Positions 1 to 9,740 of a DNA stretch of 64,000 nt are shown here, in pieces; the first letter of the stretch is position 1, and every line of letters begins with the position of its first letter. Origin of the DNA: Agromyces sp. H17E-10. Lineage in GTDB: Bacteria; Actinomycetota; Actinomycetes; Actinomycetales; Microbacteriaceae. The DNA lies in NCBI RefSeq assembly GCF_022919715.1, contig NZ_CP095042.1, forward strand, positions 2,170,001-2,234,000. Direction: 5' to 3'. The notes beneath the pieces were generated by a model. That model was not told the DNA's origin and ran no database searches. It saw nothing but the letters and a program-made list of their open reading frames with translations. The position numbers and the translations under genes were made by a program.

Positions 1-1
1 C

Positions 2-337
2 TTCTTCGGTCACCACTTCATCGTCGACTTCCGGTGGGTGCTGCTCGCCGCGGTCGTCGTGCTGTGGTGGCCGACGGTCATGCACTTCCGGGTCTGGCGA
101 ACGACGCCGCGGATGCCGCTGCTCGTCGCCTTCGCGCTCGTCGCGTTGTTCATCTGGTTCGCCGAGAACATCGGCACGGCGACGGGCGCGTGGCTCTACC
201 CCGACCAGCTCGACGGTTGGCAGCTCGTGTCGGCGTCGAAGCTCGTGTCGTGGTTCCTGCTCATGATCATCTCGGTCGTGCTCGTGACCTGGGTCTACCC
301 GCCGCGGCCGCCGGTCTCACGGCCGATCTCCGTCTGA
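2..337 (+). CDS. DUF817 family integral membrane protein, 5'-truncated by the window edge
   Basis: The reading frame is open from base 2, so only the C-terminal part (about 111 residues) is present; the first GTG at 38 is internal. The piece begins FFGHHFIVDFRW and continues with at least two hydrophobic segments and the stretch FIWFAENIGTATGAWLYPDQ. I recognise this pattern as the C-terminal part of the DUF817 family, predicted multi-spanning membrane proteins of unknown function. The gene ends with TGA, and a 127-base spacer separates it from the decarboxylase gene. Nothing in this fragment indicates a substrate. The family call rests on memory of the conserved W-rich C-terminus. Confidence 0.7.
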   Translation, partial: FFGHHFIVDFRWVLLAAVVVLWWPTVMHFRVWRTTPRMPLLVAFALVALFIWFAENIGTATGAWLYPDQLDGWQLVSASKLVSWFLLMIISVVLVTWVYPPRPPVSRPISV

Positions 338-464
338 GATCCCAGACCGATCGTCTGCGTCCCCAGACATGAGCTGGGCTCGACCCGACGTGTCGTCGTC
401 CCGGGTGCGGTGTCGTTGACGGGTGCCGTGGTTGCGCGGTGCTCGGTGGACGAGGGAGTTCGGT

Positions 465-3218
465 GTGACGGTGGCGGATTCGGGGGTGACGGCGCCCGCC
501 GGGATCCCGTCGAGCGCCTGGCGCCTCCGGAGCGACGTGTGGGAGTACCTCGGCCACCTCGTTCGCCAGTCGCTCGCCGGCCGGGCGCGCTCGGCCGACG
601 GCGTCGGCGGCATCGACGGCACTGCCGGCATCGACGACATCGACGACGAGATCGACGTCGTCGCGGAGTTCGCACGGCTGCTGCCGGTGCTCGAGTCGCT
701 CGAGGCCTACTGGGCGATTCCGGGCGTCGAGGCGGTCGAGACGCTGCGGGGCCTCATCGAGCGCGGTGAACTCGCCGCAGCCGCATCCCACCTCGACGAC
801 ATCGCCCCGCGCTCGGGGTTCCCCCGTCCGGCCGGTGAGGAGCCCGACCCGGCGAGCGCCGAGTCGGTCGCGGCCCAGCACGTGTTCCAGGCGCTCGTCG
901 TCGGCAACGACGGCGACGCGGCGGAGACCGCCATGCGTGCTTCGCTGCGGTCGCAGCGGCGTCCGTCCGACCGGTTCGCGTACGAGCTCGTCGTCGTTTC
1001 GACCGTCGAGGACGCGATGGCCGCGGTGCTCGTCAATCCCGAGATCCAGGCGTGCGTGATCCGGCCGGGCTTCGGGTGGACGACGGGGCGGCCCCTCAGC
1101 CGGGACCTGCGCCGATTCATCGGGGGCCGCCTCGGCACCGAACGGGCGAGCGGCCCGATCGATCGCATCACGATGCTCGCCGAGCAGCTGTCGGCCCTGC
1201 GCCCCGAGCTCGACCTCTACCTCGTCGCGGGCGTCGCCATCGAGCGGCTCGCGCACGCGTTGACGAGCAGGTTCCGGCGCATCTTCCGCGCGCAGGACGC
1301 GATGGAGCTGCACCTCAGCCTGCTCGCCGGGGTGGCCGAACGCTACGAGGCGCCCTTCTTCAACGCGCTGCAGGAGTACAGCCGGCGCCCGACCGGGGCC
1401 TTCCACGCACTGCCGATCTCGCGCGGCGCCTCGGTGCTCGACTCGCGCTGGATCGGCGACCTGGCCGACTTCTACGGCATGAACCTCTTCCTCGCGGAGA
1501 CCTCGGCGACGTCGGGCGGCCTCGACTCGCTCCTCGATCCGAGCGGGTCGCTCCGGCAGGCGCAGACGGCCGCGGCGAGGGCCTTCGGCGCACGGAAGAC
1601 CGTGTTCGTGACGAACGGCACCTCGACCGCGAACAAGATCGTGCACCAGTCGATCGTGAAGCCGGGCGACGTCGTGCTCGTCGACCGCAACTGCCACAAG
1701 TCGCACCACTACGCGCTCATGCTCGCCGGGGCGCGGGTCGCCTACCTCGACGCCTACCCGCTCGACGAGTACTCGTTCTACGGTGCGGTGCCGCTGGAGA
1801 CGATCAAGTCGACGCTGCTCGCGTACCGCAGGGCGGGCCGCCTCGACGAGGTCAAGATGATCGCGCTCACGAACTGCACGTTCGACGGCATCGTCTACGA
1901 CCCGCAACGGGTCATGGAGGAGTGCCTCGCCATCAAGCCCGACCTCGTCTTCCTCTGGGACGAGGCGTGGTTCGCGTTCGCCGCGTTCCACCCCGTGTAC
2001 CGCCGGCGCACGGCGATGGCCGCCGCGCGCGAGCTCGGGCGCGAGCTCGCCGACCCGGCGCACCGCCGCGCGTACGAGTCCCAGCAGCGCGAGCTCGCGG
2101 CCGCACCCGACGCCGACGCCGCCGCGCTCGAACGCCGGCTGGTCGCCGACCCGGCTCGCGCCCGGCTGCGGGTCTACGCGACGCAGTCGACGCACAAGAC
2201 GCTCACGGCACTGCGCCAGGGCTCGATGATCCACATCCACGACGAGGACTTCACGGCGTCGAACGCCGAGGACTTCCACGAGGCGTACATGACGCACACC
2301 TCGACGTCGCCGAACTACCAGATCCTCGCCTCGCTCGACGTCGGCCGGCGCCAGGTCGAGCTCGAGGGCTACGCGCTCGTGCAGCGCCAGGCCGACCTCG
2401 CCGTGCACATCGGCCACGCGGTCGCCCGGCACCCGCTGCTGCGCAAGCACTTCCGCATCCTCAGCACGCTCGACCTCGTGCCGCCGCGATTCCGCGAGAC
2501 CGACCGGCCGATGCCGTTGCGCGACGGCCTGGCCGACCTGGCCGAGGCGTGGAAGCGCGACGAGTTCGTCGTCGACCCGAGCCGGCTCACGCTGCACATC
2601 GGCCTCACGGGCATCGACGGCGACACGTTCAAGCACGAGCACCTGATGGACCGGTACGGCATCCAGGTCAACAAGACGTCGCGCAACACCGTGCTGCTCA
2701 TGACGAACATCGGCACCTCGCGCAGCGCGGTCGCCTACCTCGTCGAGGTGCTCGTCAAGATCGCGACCGAGCTCGAGCACGAGTCGCGGGCTCCGCGCGG
2801 CGCCGACCGCGACCCGGGCCGAAGCACGCGTCCCGAACGACGCGCCCGCATCGCCGTCACGCCGCCGCTGCCCGACTTCAGCCGCTTCGCGGCGCGGTTC
2901 CGTGCGGACGGCGACCTGCCCGACGGCGACCTGCGCACCGCGTACTTCATGAGCTACTCGGACGACGCGTGCGAGTACCTCTCGGCCGCCGAGGTCCGCC
3001 GCCGCCTCGCGGAGGGCGGCGAGGCGATCTCGGCCGGCTTCGTCACGCCGTACCCGCCGGGCTTCCCGGTACTCGTTCCCGGCCAGGTCATCACCGAGCA
3101 GACGCTCGCCTTCATGGAGGCGCTCGACACCCGGGAGATCCACGGCTTCGACCGGCGGCTCGGCTACCGCGTCCTGGTCGAGCCCGCAGCCACCGCCCGA
3201 ATCGAAGGAGAATCGTGA
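465..3218 (+). CDS. Orn/Lys/Arg decarboxylase family PLP-dependent enzyme
   Basis: A predicted cytoplasmic fold-type I PLP enzyme of 917 residues that should decarboxylate a basic amino acid. A receiver-like N-terminal region ([20 protein letters not shown]) is followed by the PLP major domain with DRNCHKSHH, the DEAWFAF Asp segment, and [16 protein letters not shown], where Lys578 is the likely Schiff-base lysine. The C-terminal part contains [12 protein letters not shown], typical of the small domain of this family. I prefer GTG 465 because GAGGGAG lies six bases upstream; an in-frame GTG at 423 has no ribosome binding site. The stop codon overlaps the permease start (GTGA), so the two are translationally coupled. 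Substrate (Lys, Arg or Orn) cannot be fixed from the sequence. Confidence 0.87.
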   Translation: MTVADSGVTAPAGIPSSAWRLRSDVWEYLGHLVRQSLAGRARSADGVGGIDGTAGIDDIDDEIDVVAEFARLLPVLESLEAYWAIPGVEAVETLRGLIERGELAAAASHLDDIAPRSGFPRPAGEEPDPASAESVAAQHVFQALVVGNDGDAAETAMRASLRSQRRPSDRFAYELVVVSTVEDAMAAVLVNPEIQACVIRPGFGWTTGRPLSRDLRRFIGGRLGTERASGPIDRITMLAEQLSALRPELDLYLVAGVAIERLAHALTSRFRRIFRAQDAMELHLSLLAGVAERYEAPFFNALQEYSRRPTGAFHALPISRGASVLDSRWIGDLADFYGMNLFLAETSATSGGLDSLLDPSGSLRQAQTAAARAFGARKTVFVTNGTSTANKIVHQSIVKPGDVVLVDRNCHKSHHYALMLAGARVAYLDAYPLDEYSFYGAVPLETIKSTLLAYRRAGRLDEVKMIALTNCTFDGIVYDPQRVMEECLAIKPDLVFLWDEAWFAFAAFHPVYRRRTAMAAARELGRELADPAHRRAYESQQRELAAAPDADAAALERRLVADPARARLRVYATQSTHKTLTALRQGSMIHIHDEDFTASNAEDFHEAYMTHTSTSPNYQILASLDVGRRQVELEGYALVQRQADLAVHIGHAVARHPLLRKHFRILSTLDLVPPRFRETDRPMPLRDGLADLAEAWKRDEFVVDPSRLTLHIGLTGIDGDTFKHEHLMDRYGIQVNKTSRNTVLLMTNIGTSRSAVAYLVEVLVKIATELEHESRAPRGADRDPGRSTRPERRARIAVTPPLPDFSRFAARFRADGDLPDGDLRTAYFMSYSDDACEYLSAAEVRRRLAEGGEAISAGFVTPYPPGFPVLVPGQVITEQTLAFMEALDTREIHGFDRRLGYRVLVEPAATARIEGES

Positions 3219-4729
3219 GCAACCCAGACACCGCCACCGAGACGGATGCCGCGACCGACGCCGAGCGCGGCGTCGGCGAAGCGCCCCGCGACACCCTGCG
3301 CCGCGGGCTCAGCGCACGTCACATCCGGTTCATCGCCCTCGGCTCGGCGATCGGCACCGGACTGTTCTACGGATCGTCCGCGGCCATCCAGGCGGCGGGT
3401 CCCGCGGTCCTCCTCGCCTACATGCTCGGCGGCGCGGTGATCTTCATCGTCATGCGCGCGCTCGGCGAGATGGCGGTGCGGCATCCCGTCGCCGGGTCGT
3501 TCGGCCAGTACGCGTCGCGCTACGTCGGGCCGTTCGCCGGGTTCCTGACCGGGTGGACGTACACGTTCGAGATGTTCGTGGTCGCGCTCGCCGACGTGAC
3601 CGCCTTCGGGGTGTACATGGGGTTCTGGTTCCCCGACGTCGAGCGCTGGGTGTGGATCCTCGCGATCGTGTTCGTCATCGCGGCCGTCAACCTCGCGAGC
3701 GTCAAGGTCTTCGGCGAGCTCGAGTTCTGGTTCTCGCTCGTCAAGATCACCGCGATCATCGCCATGATCGCGGGCGGCATCGCGATCATCGTCTTCGGCA
3801 TCGCGAACGGGTCGGACGGCGCCTCGGGCGTGCAGAACCTCTTCGTCGACGGCTTCGCGCCGAACGGCGTGTGGGGCATCCTCGCGTCGCTCACGATCGT
3901 CATGTTCGCGTTCGGCGGCACCGAGGTCATCGGCATCACGGCCGGTGAGGCGCAGAACCCCAAGCAGGTGCTCCCGAAGGCGATCAACTCGGTGCCCGTG
4001 CGCATCCTGCTGTTCTACGTGCTCACGCTCGCGGTCATCATGATGCTGCAGCCGTGGACCACGATCGACGGCGAGGCGAGCCCGTTCGTGTCGATCTTCA
4101 GCAGCCTGGGCCTCGACGGCGCCGCCCACGTGCTCAACGCGGTCGTCGTCACGGCCGCGCTCTCGGCCATCAACGCCGACATCTTCGGCGCCGGACGCAT
4201 GCTGCACGGCCTCGCCGAGCAGGGCCACGCGCCGAAGGCGTTCCAGCGCACGACCCGCAACGGCGTGCCGTTCATGACCGTGCTCGCGATGGTCGTGGCG
4301 CTCCTCGTCGGGGTGTTGCTGAACATCTGGTTCCACGACCAGATCTTCTTCCTGATCGCGGCGCTGGCGACCTTCGCGACGGTCGTGGTGTGGCTCATGA
4401 TCCTCGTGTCGCACCTGCGCATGAAGCGCGAGATCGCCCGCGAACGGTGGTTGCCCTCCGAGTTCCCGGTGCCCTTCTTCCCCGTGACGGTCTGGGCGGC
4501 GCTCGGCGTCATCGGCCTCGTGATCGTGCTGATCGGCATCATGCCGGAGTCGCGACCGGCGCTCGTGGTCGGCGTCGTCTGGCTGGCCCTCCTCGGCCTC
4601 GGCTACCTCGTCTTCGTGCGCGGCGCGGGCCGCAAGCGGGTCGAGCTCGTCGACGAGACGGCGGCGATCCCGGTCGTCGGCGACGGCCCGGTGGTCGTCG
4701 ACGACGTGGAGTCCGGCGACCGGTACTGA
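3215..4729 (+). CDS. Amino acid permease, APC superfamily (AAT type)
   Basis: A 504-residue polytopic transporter with about 12 predicted membrane segments. The N-terminal consensus [20 protein letters not shown] and the following [15 protein letters not shown] are hallmarks of the AAT branch (the GabP, CycA, LysP and AroP type). [19 protein letters not shown] in the middle is the conserved substrate-region loop. GTG 3215 overlaps the decarboxylase stop by four bases and follows AAGGAG, so expression is coupled. The pairing suggests it imports the decarboxylase substrate or exchanges it for the amine. AAT members are mostly proton symporters, so an antiporter role is inference. Confidence 0.87.
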   Translation: MSNPDTATETDAATDAERGVGEAPRDTLRRGLSARHIRFIALGSAIGTGLFYGSSAAIQAAGPAVLLAYMLGGAVIFIVMRALGEMAVRHPVAGSFGQYASRYVGPFAGFLTGWTYTFEMFVVALADVTAFGVYMGFWFPDVERWVWILAIVFVIAAVNLASVKVFGELEFWFSLVKITAIIAMIAGGIAIIVFGIANGSDGASGVQNLFVDGFAPNGVWGILASLTIVMFAFGGTEVIGITAGEAQNPKQVLPKAINSVPVRILLFYVLTLAVIMMLQPWTTIDGEASPFVSIFSSLGLDGAAHVLNAVVVTAALSAINADIFGAGRMLHGLAEQGHAPKAFQRTTRNGVPFMTVLAMVVALLVGVLLNIWFHDQIFFLIAALATFATVVVWLMILVSHLRMKREIARERWLPSEFPVPFFPVTVWAALGVIGLVIVLIGIMPESRPALVVGVVWLALLGLGYLVFVRGAGRKRVELVDETAAIPVVGDGPVVVDDVESGDRY

Positions 4730-4739
4730 CGCGCGTCCG

Positions 4740-4773
4740 GTCCGGATCTCGCACTCGGGCTGCGAGACCGGAC
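4740..4773 (+). terminator. Possible hairpin terminator after the decarboxylase-permease pair
   Basis: GTCCGGATCTCGCA (4740-4753) pairs with TGCGAGACCGGAC (4761-4773) with one bulged base and a 7-base loop. No T-run follows, so it may be a weak or Rho-assisted terminator. It sits in the short spacer before clpS. Confidence 0.35.
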
Positions 4774-4794
4774 GGATCGTGTCAGGCTGGAGTG

Positions 4795-5085
4795 GTGACC
4801 GACACGCTCGAAGAACTCGATCTCGACCTCGCGGCGCACGGCGCCGCCGCGGTGCCGTGGCGAGTGGTCGTGTGGGACGACCCGGTCAACCTCATGAGCT
4901 ACGTGAGCTACGTGTTCCGCAGCTACTTCGGCTATCCGCGCGACGAGGCCGAGCGTCTCATGCTGCGCGTGCACACCGAGGGTCGCGCCGTCGTCGCGTC
5001 GGGCAATCGAGAGGCGATGGAGCAGCACGTGCACGCCATGCACGGCTACGGGCTGCAGGCGACCGTCTCGAGGGGCGACACGTGA
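4795..5085 (+). CDS. clpS: ATP-dependent Clp protease adaptor protein ClpS
   Basis: A 96-residue protein, the usual ClpS size. It delivers N-degron substrates to the Clp ATPase in the cytoplasm. The core WRVVVWDDPVNLMSYVSYVF carries the conserved DDPVN segment that forms the N-degron pocket, followed by RLMLRVHTEGRAVVASG and the HVHAMHGYGLQATV end. A second GTG lies one codon upstream (4792). The stop overlaps the start of the DUF2017 gene (GTGA), the standard actinobacterial clpS-DUF2017 arrangement. Confidence 0.93.
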   Translation: MTDTLEELDLDLAAHGAAAVPWRVVVWDDPVNLMSYVSYVFRSYFGYPRDEAERLMLRVHTEGRAVVASGNREAMEQHVHAMHGYGLQATVSRGDT

Positions 5086-5621
5086 TCGTCGCGGGCCTCG
5101 GCGGCGGCGAGGGCGTCCGGCTCGTGCTCGAGTCGGAGGAGGCGATGCTGTTGTCCGAGCTCGCCGACCAGGTCGACTCGGTGCTGCTGCTCGGCGAGCC
5201 GAGCGACCCCGCGCTCGGCCGGTTGCTGCCGAGCGCCTACCCCGACGACGCCGAGGCGTCGGCCGAGTTCAACCGGTACACGCGCGAGAGCCTCGTCGAC
5301 GGCAAGCGGCAGGCCGCCCAGCGGGTGCGCGACGCGACCGCCGTCACCGGCACCGGCGACGGCGTCGTGCAGATCGAGCTCGACCAGTCGGAGGCGTGGG
5401 GCTGGCTGACCTTCCTCACCGATCTCCGCCTCATCCTCGCGGAGCGCGTCGGTGCGGCCGACGACCTCGACGAACTCGACCTCGACACGGTCGACGCCGA
5501 CGGCGACGACGATGAGGACGACGCCTCCGAGACCCGCGACGACTACCTGCGCGCGGCCTACGAGTGGGCGGGGTTCGTGCAGGGGTCCATGCTCGAGGTG
5601 CTCGACCCGACCGATCGCTGA
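5082..5621 (+). CDS. DUF2017 family protein
   Basis: A 179-residue soluble acidic protein. It matches DUF2017, a family of unknown function that sits directly downstream of clpS in many Actinobacteria. Visible family features are the N-terminal EAMLLSELADQV, RLLPSAYPDDAEASAEF, and the C-terminal LRAAYEWAGFVQGSMLEVL. A very acidic low-complexity stretch (TVDADGDDDEDD) interrupts residues near 145-156. GTG 5082 overlaps the clpS stop by four bases. The conserved linkage suggests a role connected with Clp proteolysis, which is inference. Confidence 0.85.
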   Translation: MIVAGLGGGEGVRLVLESEEAMLLSELADQVDSVLLLGEPSDPALGRLLPSAYPDDAEASAEFNRYTRESLVDGKRQAAQRVRDATAVTGTGDGVVQIELDQSEAWGWLTFLTDLRLILAERVGAADDLDELDLDTVDADGDDDEDDASETRDDYLRAAYEWAGFVQGSMLEVLDPTDR

Positions 5622-5705
5622 CCGGCTCCGTCACCACTCGCCGGTTCTGCGGCAGGATGGCAGCGATGCGTCCAACGGACGCCGATCGAGAGCAGGGGAG
5701 TCGCA

Positions 5706-6836
5706 GTGAGTGAAGCATCGTCGTGGCGCAGGGTGATCGCCCGTCCGACCGCATCGGCGGAGTCCGTCGAGAGCTTCGCGCTCGTCATCGGCACGATCGC
5801 GTTCGTCGTCGGCGTCGTCGTGGCGACCCCGCTGTTCTGGGGTCGTGACCTCGCCATCTCGGGTCGCGGCTCGGTCGGCGAGTTCGCGGCGATCGCGGGC
5901 GGGCTCGTCGCCGGCGCCGCGTTCGTCATCGCTCGGGTGCTCGTGCGTCGCGACCTGTCGCGGGGAGCCGACCCGTTCGAGGTGCCCGGCGCCCGACTCC
6001 ACTGGTTCGACATCCTCGCCCTCGGCGTCGCGCACGCGGTCATCGCCCTGCTCGGCTGGTTGGGGCTCGCGAACATCCTGGAGCGCAGCTTCCAGGGCGC
6101 CGTCGTGTTCACGATCCCCGCGATCGTCCTCGCGGGCGTCGCCCTCGCGCTGAGCGCGTACGTCGGGTTCCTGAGCGGGGCGAACCTCACGCCGAGCCTG
6201 CTGTCGCTCGTGCTCGCGGTCTTCCTCGTGGTCGGCGTGATCGCCTCGATGCTGAGCGCGAGCGACCCGCTGTGGTGGCAGATGAACCTGTCGGCGCTCG
6301 GCATGACCGACGACCTGTCGGCCTTCGCGTTCAACCTCACGCTCGTCATCGCGGGCGTCATCGTCACCACGATCGCCCGCTACGGCACGATCTCGCTGCC
6401 CGTCGTGACGCCGGGCGACCAGCGCCGCCGGCGCACCGTGCGCGTGCTCCTCGTCGTCATCGGCATCTTCCTCGCGTGCGTCGGCATCTTCCACGTCGAC
6501 GACTTCTTCGTCATCCACAACTCGGTCGCGACCGGCATGGCGGTCGCGTTCGCGGTGCTCGTGTTCGCGCTCGCCCGGCTCGTGCCGCCGATGCCGAAGG
6601 CCTTCGTCGTGCTCGGCTACGTGTACGTCGCGGTGATCGTCGTGCTCGGCGTCTTCTTCGCGATCGGCTACTACAACCTCACCGCGGTCGAGCTCGTCGC
6701 GGCGATGCTCATCTTCAGCTGGATCATCGTGTTCCTCCGCAACGTCGGGGCGATCCAGCAGCGCGGCAACGGCCGCCGGGCGGGCGCCTCCGTCGAGGCG
6801 GCGGATGCCGCGGCCGACGCCGCCGCGGCCGTGTAG
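5706..6836 (+). CDS. Multi-spanning membrane protein, DUF998-like
   Basis: A 376-residue integral membrane protein with about nine or ten hydrophobic segments and a short cytoplasmic N-terminus (SSWRRVIARPT). DPLWWQMNLSALGMTDDLS in the middle resembles the DUF998/Frag1-DRAM-like group, but this is weak recognition. The C-terminus is an Ala-rich tail (AADAAADAAAAV). The GTG start follows AGCAGGGGAGTCGC. The gene appears to stand alone: 84 bases separate it from DUF2017 and a strong bidirectional terminator follows. Function unknown. Confidence 0.7.
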   Translation: MSEASSWRRVIARPTASAESVESFALVIGTIAFVVGVVVATPLFWGRDLAISGRGSVGEFAAIAGGLVAGAAFVIARVLVRRDLSRGADPFEVPGARLHWFDILALGVAHAVIALLGWLGLANILERSFQGAVVFTIPAIVLAGVALALSAYVGFLSGANLTPSLLSLVLAVFLVVGVIASMLSASDPLWWQMNLSALGMTDDLSAFAFNLTLVIAGVIVTTIARYGTISLPVVTPGDQRRRRTVRVLLVVIGIFLACVGIFHVDDFFVIHNSVATGMAVAFAVLVFALARLVPPMPKAFVVLGYVYVAVIVVLGVFFAIGYYNLTAVELVAAMLIFSWIIVFLRNVGAIQQRGNGRRAGASVEAADAAADAAAAV

Positions 6837-6868
6837 CACCCCGCTCGAGCCACGGCCGGCGTACGCGG

Positions 6869-6901
6869 AAGGGGCCGGATGCCACTGGCATCCGGCCCCT
6901 T
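6869..6901. terminator. Bidirectional intrinsic terminator
   Basis: A perfect inverted repeat: AAGGGGCCGGATGCCA, a 1-base centre, then the exact complement, followed by TTCGGGTTTT. It separates two converging genes and contains the pair GGATGCC/GGCATCC. Confidence 0.85.
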
Positions 6902-6935
6902 CGGGTTTTCGCCGATCAGGCGAAGGCGATCGTGC

Positions 6936-7325
6936 TTAGGCGAGCGCCTTGGCCTTGAGGGCGTCGTACTCGGCCTGCGTGATCGTGCCGGCGTCGAGCA
7001 GGGCCTTGGCCTTCGCGATCTCGTCAGAAGCACTGGAGGCGCCGGCGGTCTGGCGGATGTAGGCGTCGGCGGCGTCCTGCGCGGCCTGCGCGTCGCGCGC
7101 CGAGCGCTCGGCCATGCCGCGGCCACGGGCGATCAGGTAGATCAGTGCCGTCAGGAACGGCACGAAGATCAGGAAGATGATCCAGACGGCTTTCCACCAA
7201 CCGTTGAGCTTGTGGTCGCGGAAGAGGTCACCGATGATCGCGAACAGGGCGAAGAGGTAGGCGATGAACGCGAACGCCCAGAAGAACCACCAGATCAGGT
7301 CCCAGAAGTTGTTCCAGAAATTCAT
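6936..7325 (-). CDS. Small membrane protein with C-terminal SHOCT domain
   Basis: A 129-residue protein. A Trp/Phe-rich N-terminus (MNFWNNFWDLIWWFFW) and two hydrophobic helices (about residues 10-33 and 43-65) resemble the PLDc_N-type anchor. A soluble Ala-rich linker follows. The last 30 residues (AKAKALLDAGTITQAEYDALK) form a SHOCT motif, a short helical module common at the C-terminus of bacterial membrane or envelope proteins. The ATG at 7325 has GAAAGG upstream. The gene converges on the preceding membrane-protein gene. Function unknown; SHOCT modules are thought to mediate oligomerisation. Confidence 0.8.
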   Translation of the reverse strand: MNFWNNFWDLIWWFFWAFAFIAYLFALFAIIGDLFRDHKLNGWWKAVWIIFLIFVPFLTALIYLIARGRGMAERSARDAQAAQDAADAYIRQTAGASSASDEIAKAKALLDAGTITQAEYDALKAKALA

Positions 7326-7530
7326 GCTGTGTGTGCCTTTCGATACGAGGTGAAACGCATCGCCGAAACGCGATGCCCGGACGCCTCGTCCCAGTTGCGA
7401 CGTTCGCCCCTCCGGGCGACGCCCTCCCCCTGACCGAAGACCATCCAGAGCAGACAATAGCGCGAACGGGCCCGGTATCGCGCGGATCTCGGGCGCGCGC
7501 GGGTAATCTCGCCTCGGGGAAGGGGACCGC

Positions 7531-8355
7531 GTGGACGACTGGTGGAAGACGCTCGAGATCAACGGCTGGAGCATCGCGGCCGTCGTGGTGACCCTGCTCG
7601 CGACATGGATCCTCGCCCACTTCGCTCGCAAGGGCGTGCGCGCGGGACTCGCCAGGGTGCCGACCCTGACCCCCGCCGTGGGCGTGCTCGCCGAGAGCAT
7701 CGTGGTCTACGGCATCTGGCTGGGTGGCATCGGCATCGCGCTGACGTTCATCGGCGCCTCGGTGCAGCCGCTGCTCGCGGTGGTCCTGATCGTGCTCGTC
7801 GTGCTCGTGCTCGTGCTCCGCGGCATCGCCGACAACTTCGCGGCCGGCGTCGTGCTGCAGACGCGCCGCCCGCTCGCCGTCGGCGACGAGATCGAGAGCG
7901 GCGACTACACGGGCACCGTGCACGAGATCAACGGACGGTCGGTCATCATCCGCACGGCCGACGGTCGCACGGTGCACGTGCCGAACGCCCAGATCCTCTC
8001 CGATCCCCTCGTCAACCACTCCGAGCACGGGTCGCGGCGCAGCGAGATCGAGGTGCGTACGGGCGGGCAGCGGGTGGATGCCGCGGGGGAGACGTCGTTC
8101 CGCGAGGCGATCGTCGACGCGGCCGCGGGTGCCCAGGGGGTCCACCGCAAGCAGGGCGTGCACGTGCGCCCGATCACGCTGGGTTCCGGTCGGGCCGTCT
8201 ACCGGGTGCAGTTCTGGCACCATCCGCTGCACGGCGTCGCCGTGACGGCCGACGTCGTCGACGCGGTCGCCGCGAAGCTCGCGGTGCTCGACGTCGACGC
8301 CGTGGTCACGAGCGCCCCGCCGCCGTCCCCGCTCGCCATGGCGACCGAGCTCTGA
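7531..8355 (+). CDS. MscS-family mechanosensitive ion channel
   Basis: A 274-residue small-conductance mechanosensitive channel homologue. Three membrane segments (about residues 14-30, 50-72 and 78-97) precede GIADNFAAGVVLQTRRPLAVGDEIESG, the diagnostic TM3-to-beta-domain junction of MscS proteins. VHVPNAQILSDPLVNHS is the conserved beta-domain core. The GTG start follows GGGGAAGGGG. Family function is release of solutes during hypo-osmotic shock. It lies just upstream of a co-directional ion-transport block but is separated by 110 bases. Confidence 0.88.
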   Translation: MDDWWKTLEINGWSIAAVVVTLLATWILAHFARKGVRAGLARVPTLTPAVGVLAESIVVYGIWLGGIGIALTFIGASVQPLLAVVLIVLVVLVLVLRGIADNFAAGVVLQTRRPLAVGDEIESGDYTGTVHEINGRSVIIRTADGRTVHVPNAQILSDPLVNHSEHGSRRSEIEVRTGGQRVDAAGETSFREAIVDAAAGAQGVHRKQGVHVRPITLGSGRAVYRVQFWHHPLHGVAVTADVVDAVAAKLAVLDVDAVVTSAPPPSPLAMATEL

Positions 8356-8465
8356 CACGCGCTGCCGGGCACCGTGCTCGGCACCGTCGCGTTGCGGCAT
8401 GATGGCCTGAGGTCGGGCATTGCGCACGACGCAGCCGCGACGCGGCTCACGTGAAGGGGGAGCGC

Positions 8466-9740
8466 GTGGACGAGACGCGACCGGCGCCGAGGGTGCGCGA
8501 TCTCGCGATCCTCGCGATCCCGACCATCGTGGTCGGCGTCGGTTCGGCGTTCCTGCTCTGGCTGCTCGACCTCGCGGCCGAGGGCCTGCACGACGTGATC
8601 TGGGACGCCGTGCCCGAGGCGATCGGCATCGGGCCCGACGCCCCGCTCTGGATCTTCACCGTGCTGACCCTCACCGGCGCCGCGGTGGGCGCCGCCGTGT
8701 GGCTGCTGCCGGGGCACGGCGGCCCCGACTCCGCGCTCGGCGAGCTCGACGCCCCGCCGCCGAAGCTCATCGCGCTTCCCTCGCTCGCGCTCGTGGTGAC
8801 GATCGGACTCGCCGGCGGGGTCAGCCTCGGCCCCGAGAACCCCATCATCGGCATCAACACCGCCCTCACGATCGCGGTGCTGGCCCGCGTCGCCGCGAAG
8901 ATCCCGACGAAGCTCGCCGCCACCCTCGCGATGGCGGCCACGATCGGGGCGCTGTTCGGCACCCCCGTCGCGGCGGCGCTCGTGCTCACCGGTGCAGTGG
9001 CTGCGGTCAAGGGCGGCGGCTCGCTGTGGGACAAGCTGTTCCTGCCGCTCGCGGCGGCCGGTGCCGGCGCCATGACGATGCACCTGCTCGGCGGGTCGTC
9101 GCTCACGTTCACCCTGCAGCCGATGGGCGGGGTCGAGGCGATCGACCTCCTGACCGGCACGATCGTCGCGTGCATCGCCGCACTCGTCGGCCTCATCGGC
9201 GTGTTCGCGCTGCCGGTCGTGCACCGCATCTTCCATTCGATGCGCAACCCGCTCGTCTACACCACGATCGGCGGTGCGCTGCTCGGCGTGCTCGGCATCA
9301 TCGGCGGACCGATCACCCTCTTCAAGGGGCTCAACGAGACGGGCGAACTGCTCGCGAACCCCGACGACTACTCGCCGGGCCAGCTCGCGCTGTTCGCCGC
9401 GGTCAAGCTCGTCGCGCTCGTCATCGCGGCCGCTGCCGGGTTCCGCGGCGGCCGGGTGTTCCCGATCGTGTTCATCGGCACCGCGCTCGGCCTCCTCGCC
9501 TACGCGGTCGTGCCCGACATGCCCATCTCGCTCGCCGTGGCGTGCGCCGTGCTCGGCATCACCCTCGTCGCCACCCGTGACGGCTGGATCGGCATCTTCC
9601 TCGGTGCGGCGATCGTGGGCGACACCACGGTGCTGCCGCTCCTCTGCGTGATCGTGCTGCCGGTGTGGCTCATCGTGACGAAGGCGCCCGAGTTCATCGC
9701 CCACGACGAACGCCCGAAGGCCGAGGAGGCTGCCCCGTGA
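8466..9740 (+). CDS. ClC-family chloride channel/transporter-like protein
   Basis: A 424-residue membrane protein with about ten helices. GGVSLGPENPIIG corresponds to the ClC G(K/R)EGP region and FRGGRVFPIVFIG to the GxFxP motif, so ClC family is supported. The usual N-terminal GSGIP is replaced by HGGPDSALGEL, as in a divergent actinobacterial subgroup, so ion selectivity is uncertain. GTG 8466 is preferred over GTG 8451 because GAAGGGGGAG lies correctly between them. The TGA stop overlaps the SulP start by four bases, which begins a tight operon. Confidence 0.83.
   Translation: MDETRPAPRVRDLAILAIPTIVVGVGSAFLLWLLDLAAEGLHDVIWDAVPEAIGIGPDAPLWIFTVLTLTGAAVGAAVWLLPGHGGPDSALGELDAPPPKLIALPSLALVVTIGLAGGVSLGPENPIIGINTALTIAVLARVAAKIPTKLAATLAMAATIGALFGTPVAAALVLTGAVAAVKGGGSLWDKLFLPLAAAGAGAMTMHLLGGSSLTFTLQPMGGVEAIDLLTGTIVACIAALVGLIGVFALPVVHRIFHSMRNPLVYTTIGGALLGVLGIIGGPITLFKGLNETGELLANPDDYSPGQLALFAAVKLVALVIAAAAGFRGGRVFPIVFIGTALGLLAYAVVPDMPISLAVACAVLGITLVATRDGWIGIFLGAAIVGDTTVLPLLCVIVLPVWLIVTKAPEFIAHDERPKAEEAAP

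Noticed and set aside
267-3143. Very long minus-strand open frame (over 950 codons) opposite the decarboxylase gene
   Set aside because: It is an Arg/Asp/Val-rich antisense shadow typical of GC-rich genes. The plus strand encodes a clear PLP enzyme with catalytic motifs.
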